Assembly: GCA_037893225.1 (NCBI GenBank)
Contig: JAZGUH010000276.1
Location: 868,001 to 932,000 of the forward strand
DNA length: 64,000 nt
Origin: Hippasteria phrygiana
Lineage: Eukaryota; Echinodermata; Asteroidea; Valvatida; Goniasteridae
Direction of reading: 5' to 3'
The translations under genes were made by a program, and so were the position numbers. A model generated the notes under the pieces. It was given only the letters and a program-made list of their open reading frames with translations. It was not told where the DNA came from and did no database searches. Shown one piece after another: positions 57,416-64,000 of the stretch. Within the stretch, counting starts at the first letter, position 1; every line of letters begins with the position of its first letter.

Positions 57416-57899
57416 ACATGTCCCCGTTTTCTCTAATACACAAATCTGTATCTGTATCAGTATGGTACTGCAATCAAAACTCCACAACGGGATATACGGC
57501 GCGGTTGCGCTGCAGGGGCGTAGCGGCTAGCAGAGGAACACATTTGTATTTGTGGGGCCCCCCTTATGATTGATGACAGCTTCATCCCTTGAAGTTTGGA
57601 CTTAAATGATTTCACAGAAGTAGCTTCCCTGACATTATGCAGGAAGTGAGTTCCACTCAGCTGTTGTTTTGGGTAAAAATGAGTATTTATAGCAGTCTTT
57701 TTTTATATGGGGTGGACGAAGGAAATAATAGACGTTGATTTTCTGGTAGAGATTTTCCCGGGTCAGGAAAAACTCGGTTGTGATCGAAATCAATTGCAAC
57801 TTTGTGGTGAATGGACTTATAAAGCAGGGTCAGTCGAGATATTGTCCTACGTTCCTCCAACGATTTGTATCCAAGATTTGCGATCATTGAAGAGACACT

Positions 57900-58413
57900 T
57901 AGCAAGTTCGATCAAGGACCACAAGTTAACTAGCAGTTGGTTCGTGACGTATACGTAGCGCATGAGCACTGAAGTTGAAGTGCGAACGACTCTAGTCAAA
58001 CTGTTGTCATTTCAACGCGACAAATGAGAAAATGGCGGTGGCTATAGCTACTTTGTTTACGTTTTTGGACGAGTTCATAGATGAAAGCGAGACGGACGAT
58101 ATTTGCTCAGTATATCAACAATGTCTCAAGTGGTAACGTGTGCATTATTTCAACATGTTCAAAGAAAGACAAAGTAACAACAAATGATCGTTCACTGCTG
58201 CTGAATATTTACGTTTTTTCCCGCCATTTTTCTGATAACTGGTCCTCTCTGCACTGTGCTATTAAAACGGCTATTGGTAACCAGCGATGCGACCAACCTC
58301 GGTAGGCTGGTCGCGAATCGTCGACTAGACTAGTCCAACCATCGTCGACTAGCGTGCGTTCGATCACAGTTAGTCGAACTATTGTTAACTATAGTCCTTG
58401 ATCGAACTTGCTC
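57900..58413. mobile_element. Harbinger-like DNA transposon derivative (block B only)
   Basis: Termini TAGCAAGTTCGATCAAGGAC and inverse GTCCTTGATCGAACTTGCTC. ACT is duplicated (57,897-57,899 and 58,414-58,416). The empty site is present in block A near 20,723. The terminus GAGCAAGTTCGA is shared with the palindromic MITE at 3,843-3,971. Class is inferred from the 3-bp duplication. Confidence 0.75.
58032..58136 (+). CDS. Short ORF, possible transposase first exon
   Basis: ATG in good context (AAAATGGCG) opens MAVAIATLFTFLDEFIDESE then TDDICSVYQQCLKW and a stop. A GT donor (CAAGTG/GTAACG) overlaps the end. It may be the surviving 5' exon of the element's own gene, or chance. Confidence 0.3.
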   Translation: MAVAIATLFTFLDEFIDESETDDICSVYQQCLKW

Positions 58414-59749
58414 ACTGCTTGTACGTCTGAAATCGTTGTGTATAAATCTGGCCGCTCTACGTTGGACCGCTTCCAGTTTGTTTTTGTATTCCTGATGATG
58501 TGGGTCCCACATGCGCGCAGTATTCTAATTCGGGTACGACCAAAGTCTTGTATGCTATTTCTTTAACCCTTGGGGAACAGCTGAACAAATTTCCTGCACA
58601 GCAAGTCAAGAACTTTATTTGCTTTGGGGTTCGATTTACTTATATGTTGTGTTCTGCCTAGTTCAATTTGTTGTTTATTTCTACCCCCAAGTGTGATTTG
58701 TGGCCGTTTGAAGAAGACTGTCGTTCATCTTTAGGAAGACAAAAGGGGTTTCCTTTTTGTGGGTTACGTGCATGGCATAGCATTTGGCAGTGAAACTCAT
58801 CTGCCACCTGGACTCCCAATTGCAAAGGACGTCGATGTCATTTTGTAACCTACAGCTATCTTTTAGTGTACGAACAATATAATTATGCAATCGTCTGCCA
58901 GAAGTTTCACTTGTGATGAAATTCTTTCTGGAATATCGTTGTAACGCGCGCCTGGAAATGCGAAGCGAAACAAGAAATGTTCTCGGGCCGTTTGTCACCC
59001 TACTCGGAAAGAAACACGAAATGACACTTTCAATTAAATTCTGAAGAAAAAAAATTGAATTAGAAAATAAACAGTTAATCAAATTTCAGAGAGAGAACAT
59101 AATGTGTACAAAATTCAATTTCGATATGCAGCAGTAAACATGAAGGTCTCGTCAGACCATGCAAAAATACTTCCAACTTTAAACATTAATCTGACTCTTC
59201 AGATTTGTTTTAAAAGAAGTGAAATATTCCAATCAAAATCACAAACTTCAATCCAAAAACAAATTACGTTTAAATCGACTATGAATCTTTACTCCTCGCT
59301 TGCTTTCAAACAGTTAACTTTATATCATTCACAACATTTGGGAAAAAAGAATTTAATTCAAAACTCTCTGAATTGACTCACAAGTCTACGGTTCAATGGT
59401 TCTAAATAGCAAAAATTCTCAAAACTATAATATTCAAAATGTGTCCGATCTTTTCAATTTAAACTTCACATCTGCCAAAACAAAACTCAAAACTCGTAAC
59501 ACTTGTTACGTAAAACATGATTAAAAAAACACATTATCGAACCATATAAAGATGGCAACTGCCTTCATCAAATTCGTCAGTATAAATGTTGATCAAAAAC
59601 CAGGTTTCACAATAAATATTATTTTAAATGGGCCCGCCATGGTTTGCGCGTTTCGCGATATACCGGTATGACTCAAGTGTCCGGACGATGGGATCTTGGT
59701 CACTTGGTCACGGGAGGTCCTGCCGTCTGTTGTGATCGGCGCTTCCCAG

Positions 59750-60430
59750 TACTTTATGCTGATCGTGCGCCTGCGCTGCCTTATTTGGCCTGATTAATTC
59801 ATGCATGAATGAATGTACTGAAAAGCGTTGTTTTGTTTGCCACTGACATTCTCGCTTTCAACCCGGAAGTGCGCAGAAGGGGCTAATGTGAAATTCCTCT
59901 ATAGTATGCCGCCATGCATCAACAGCTCCGGTCAACAGGAGTTTGGAGGCCGCTGGTCCGTAGGACAAGGACACATGCGGTCAACCACTCAGCTCGGCTG
60001 TCGTCCACGGCCGGAAACCTGGCCCACGAGCCGTCTGTAATTATTTGTAAAATACATCTCTCTAATATTTTAAAACTAAGAATTATCTGGAATATCGTAT
60101 CTGATTAATACATTCGAATCAATTTCCTTTGATCCAAAACGACGTCAAATGAAAGCAAAAATTTCTAAAGACATCAGAATACCACAAAATTGTCATTTCT
60201 CAAATTTATAAGAAAATACCTATTCCAATAATTCCAATGAAATAAACAGTGAAACAATTAAATAAATCGATTAATCGGAAACAACTGACAATCATCAAGG
60301 ATTTTCAATCAAAATTCAAATGCTGACGTTATCGGGCAAAAATCACACTTGATCTTACGTAATTTCATAAATAGCCAAAATGTAAGATTTATATCCAGCA
60401 ATGAATATCAAGTAAAATAATTTTGGCAAT
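59750..60430. other. Unique to block B, no recognisable gene
   Basis: AT-rich with short open frames. It replaces 22,040-24,355 of block A. Confidence 0.4.
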
Positions 60431-60934
60431 TCTCACGGTATAAACAGGCAAATATTGCCAAAAAAACCTGTTTTTGCAGCAGGCGAAATCTGACGGTTGG
60501 TCTCGCAACGGCTCAAGCAGATTTAAATTTTGCGAGTCTCTCCCATCAAGTAACGCGCCCTGTCCGTGATTTGCTAAGCAAAACCATACGTCACACATTA
60601 TACCATGGCTCAACGAACACCAAAGGAGACTGTGTGTACGTATGGTTTATTCAAGCGTAAATGTATACAAAGCACGCCTTCCTTGGTCTGGGAAAGCAGA
60701 CCAAAGAAACGAACTAATCAAGTAACAATGGAAATAATCAAATTATTTACAACGCGAAATCAGGCCCCACGGTCGTTAAGGTATAAAATAGAAAGTAAAG
60801 GTCCAAGGACAGTGACCTGGGGCACTCCTGATGTTACTGCCATGGAGTTGGATGAATGGCCCTCTATATATGACTATACCGTACTTGTTGGGATCTTTTT
60901 GAGATTTGAAGGTTTGCATGGTGAAAGGTAATAG

Positions 60935-61352
60935 GTAACTGGTTTGCGGTAGCACCATGTATTAAATCTCTTTTGTGAGTTTTTGTATGGTTCTGAAAAG
61001 AACCGGAGGGAACTCAACGTTTCGGACAGGAGCCAGGCCGAACTCATCACCAGCATCGAACGTTGGTATCCCCGCCGCATCAGAGAAGCCATTGAAATCT
61101 TTGAGTACCGTACACGGTTCCCCAAGACATCGGTTTCTCCATCAGCGACATCTTGGGCCCCATCCTTACCTCCCAGTCCAATGGGTCTCCTATACCCAAG
61201 GACAATTAGTTCTCCAGCCTATGGGTCCCCTATACCCTTAGAAACCTCCCTCTTCGCTCCCTTCCTTCAGACTGACACGCCTCAATGATCATCCAGCATC
61301 CCCAAGCCCTGCATGAGTTTGCATCCTTCTCATGCTTTATCGCTTCCAGACA
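60935..61352 (+). mobile_element. GIY-YIG-tail inverted-repeat element, left part (block B)
   Basis: Left arm and coding part as in 24,837-25,250 (RIREAIEIFEYRTRF, one frame over GFSISDI). Interrupted at 61,352 by a LINE; the right arm resumes at 63,502 and ends at 63,650. Confidence 0.6.
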
Positions 61353-63501
61353 CCATAATAATAATAAAAATACCTCGTATTTATAAAGCGCCTTTGCCCA
61401 AGGATTCAAAGCGCTGTAAACAAAATCAATTAAAGTAAGGAACAAGTGAAATCAATACAGATAGGTTTTTAAGAGTCCCTTAAATTGTTCAAGATTTGAA
61501 GCATTCCGGATAGTCACAGGGAGAGAGTTCCATATTCGGGGCCCAGCAACGGAGAAGGCGCGGTCCCCTATATTCCTGGTCGTGCGAGGGATGAGCAAGT
61601 TTGCCTCAGAGCGGAGACCTTGTCGGTTTGGTTTGCTGAGGTCAATAACATCGGAAATGTATGATGGGAACGTGTTGGACATGATTTTTGTACATGTTAA
61701 CTGCTGTCTTAAAGACGATCCGTTGGTTAATTGGGAGCCAGTGCAATTGAGCAAGAAGAGGTGTCGCATGAGAGTACTTTGGCTTCCGGAGGATAAGGCG
61801 AGTAGCCTTGTTTTGAAGTTTTTGGAGACGGTCGCAATCTTGTTTCGTAATTCCGTTGAGAAGGGAGTTGCAGTAATCCAGGCGAGAAAGTACCAATGCC
61901 CACAACGGCATGACAGGTGTCGAAGTCGAGGTACTTATACGAATCAATGAGATATTGCGAATATGATAGTTTATGGACCTGCAAATCCCAGTGACATGAT
62001 CACTCATCGACATGGAGTTGTCAAATGTTACGCCTAGATTACGAACAGATTTCACAGGGTTTATGATAGTGTTATTAATGGAGATGGTAAGATGTTCAAG
62101 ACGTTTCATGAGACGAGGTGACGATGCGATGAAAAATTCCGTTTTATTTTCATTAAGCATGAGTTTATTATTGAGCATCCAGGCTTGGACATCCTTGATG
62201 CAATTAGAAAGTCTGAAGAGACCACACTCGGCATCACCTGGAATAGTTGGATTGAATTCAAGGTAGATTTGAATGTCATCGGCGTACATGGAAATTTACT
62301 CCATGTCTACGAATGATGTCACCTACAGGAGTTATATACATAGTAAAGGCACGTGGCCCAAGGACTGATCCTTGAGGAACTCCATAGTGCATATTGCAAT
62401 AATCGGAAGTAGCTTCGGCAATACAAATTCTATATCGTCGTCCAGACAAATATGTTTAAAAAAACATTTCAGGGCAGTCCCGGTGATTACAAACCGGTTG
62501 CGGAAACGTTGGAGCATGATATCGTGGTCTAATGTGTCGAAAGCAGCGGAGAGATCTAGCATTACAACGAAAATTGCCATCTTATTGTCCATTGCACGAA
62601 GGATATCATTGTGCACTCTCAGTAGAGCAGACTCGGTACTATGGCCTCTTCGGTAGGCTGACTGTAAGGGTTCAAGCAGATCGTGGTTATCAAGATACTG
62701 TGTTAGTTGTGATGAGACCACTGATTCAATAAGTTTACCCTGATAGCGCAAATTGGAAACTGGGCGATAGTTCTTAAGAGCATCCTTGTCAAGCGATGGC
62801 TTCTTAAGAATAGGAGTAATCGCTGCCTCCTGTAGTTGCGTAGGAAAAACACCCGTGTGTAGTGAGGTGTTGACAATCTCAGTCAACTTTGGAAGCAGTG
62901 TCGTAATATGACGCTTGAAAAGCCATGTCGGAATCGGGTCCAAACGACAGGATTTGTTTGTTGATTGGCGAACGATCTTCAAGAGGTCATCCGGGGTAAC
63001 GGTATCAAAGTCAGCAAACTGAGAGTGCAGTTGTAGGCCACGGTCATCAACCAGTTGCATATCCACCAGCTGATAATCATCAATGTATGACCTGATGGTG
63101 TCAACCTTATCACCAAAAAATTGACCATATTTGTTGGCTAACGCACAGGGTGAGAGTGAAGTGAAAGGCATCTGCAGGGGATGTGCGATCAGATGGTTCA
63201 GGATGCGAAAATTTTCCTTGAGAGTCGATTTTGCCAGGGAGTCCTTGTAGAAATTTGTTTTCACCTCAGTGAGGGTCTGACAGACAGTACGTTTGGCCAT
63301 GTCGAAAGAAAGTCTATCAGTGTGAGATCTGGACTTACGCCATTTGCGTTCCGAACGACGTCGTTCACGTCTCGCTTCATCAATCAGGTTGTTGTACCAC
63401 GTGGGTCTGTGTCGCCTGGGCTTGGTAGAAGTGGACACAGAAGCATGCGTGTCGAGGACTGTGGTAATGGCAGAATCCAGTTTATTAACAAAATCGTCAA
63501 T
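61353..63501 (-). mobile_element. 5'-truncated CR1/L2-type LINE, inserted in block B
   Basis: Reading leftwards: RT linker (RPTWYNNLIDEARRERRRSE), fingers (AAITPILKKPSLDKDALKNY then RPVSNL), box [23 protein letters not shown] in a shifted frame, [10 protein letters not shown] at 62,289, thumb LDYCNSLLNGITKQDCDRLQ and HWLPINQRIVFK, and the C-terminal WNSLPVTIRNA. The 3' tail has AGCGCTTTG and GCGCTTTATAAATAC then TTATTATTAT repeats (61,353-61,390), typical of this superfamily. Two frameshifts near the catalytic boxes and no endonuclease: not autonomous. Confidence 0.85.
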
Positions 63502-63654
63502 ATAAGTCCCTTCACCGTTGGAATCCCTCAGTCTCCTGACGACGAGCAGAGCATACTGTCCGAAACGTTGAGTTCCCTCCGGTATTTGTTAGAACCACAC
63601 AAAAACTCACAAAAGAGATTTAATACATGGCGCTACCGCAAACCAGTTACCTGG

Positions 63655-64000
63655 GATCTTTTTGTAAGAAAACCGCTAATGCAGTCATACAAGGAAACAG
63701 ACATCCCAGCATGTATAATCTTTAACAATAACCTTTGATGAGGTACTCGGTCCAATGCCTTGCTAAAATCTGTAATGATTACATCAACTTGCCCTTTGTT
63801 GTCTACAATTTTAACAGTCAGGGCGAGTTGTGTTTTGCCTGACAGACCTTTGCGGAATCCATGTTGTTCATCATTGCGGGACGCCATACTCATCGAAGTG
63901 ACCTATGATGTTTGAGTGGATAATATGTTCAAACAACTTGCAAGGGACAGGTGTCAGGGACACAGGCCTGCAATTTGCTGGATCTGAGCGGTTACCTTTT
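63655..64000 (-). pseudogene. LINE reverse transcriptase, N-terminal half (block B, cut by window end)
   Basis: Duplicate of 25,408-25,757: NDEQHGFRKGLSGKTQLALT then DFSKALDRVPHQRLLLKI to SQVTGLR at the element border. Here IITDFSKALD is intact where block A has an eight-base insertion. Confidence 0.75.

Larger units (their letters stand above)
57560..59082 (-). pseudogene. LINE reverse transcriptase, C-terminal half (block B)
   Basis: Duplicate of 20,400-21,295, with NKLEAVQRRAARFIHNDFRR and LGYKSLEERRTISRLTLLYK, split by the 514-bp insertion at 57,900-58,413. Confidence 0.75.
48052..64000. repeat. Large direct duplication, block B
   Basis: Counterpart of 7,423-25,760. Block-specific: Harbinger-like insertion 57,900-58,413, LINE 61,353-63,501 and the stretch 59,750-60,430. 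Runs off the window end. Confidence 0.9.

Noticed and set aside
60605..60931. 108-codon open frame in block B
   Set aside because: The block A counterpart (24,524-24,850) is broken by frameshifts and a stop, and no family is recognised.

Overview
This is a TE-rich, intron-containing animal nuclear DNA window. Nothing bacterial is visible. Spliced genes, several LINE and Penelope-type fragments, many short inverted-repeat (MITE-like) elements, repeated THAP domains and numerous long poly-G/poly-C runs suit a marine invertebrate genome. A deuterostome (echinoderm, hemichordate or lancelet) is my best guess, inferred from overall character and not proven.

The only well supported host gene is an indoleamine 2,3-dioxygenase (IDO)-like gene on the minus strand. 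It is present twice, at 9,194-18,742 (copy A) and 49,817-56,211 (copy B). I could assemble twelve exons for each copy by eye. All splice phases fit, and the heme-ligand histidine and the distal-pocket arginine are present. No disabling change was found in about 1.1 kb of coding sequence per copy. The first coding exon was not found in either copy.

The IDO genes sit inside a large direct duplication: block A is about 7,423-25,760, and block B is 48,052 to beyond the window end. The two blocks are collinear and a few percent diverged, but they differ by whole transposon insertions. Block A has a 1.4 kb LTR-like insertion, a 132-bp palindrome, a 1.1 kb element, a MITE and a SINE. Block B has a 0.5 kb Harbinger-like element and a 2.1 kb LINE. 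The pairs therefore give filled and empty sites. Either this is a recent segmental duplication or two unmerged haplotypes placed on one scaffold.

Other regions: 1-7,100 holds a Penelope-type GIY-YIG fragment, a 21-bp minisatellite encoding coiled-coil-like heptads, small palindromic elements and a 1.16 kb foldback element. 20,400-27,400 holds a broken LINE reverse transcriptase, an inverted-repeat element with a GIY-YIG-tail coding fragment, and a mariner-type transposase remnant. 27,782-29,869 is an inverted-repeat element carrying two opposed copies of a RecQ-like helicase Walker A fragment. 30,719-31,370 is a 14-bp satellite. 32,000-42,300 is mostly dispersed repeats, with one convincing orphan exon at 32,050-32,220. 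42,347-48,051 is bracketed by LTR-like repeats and holds a gag/protease remnant plus two THAP-domain relics. THAP domains occur in four places altogether, two of them as paired copies inside a TTAA-flanked transposon within an IDO intron.
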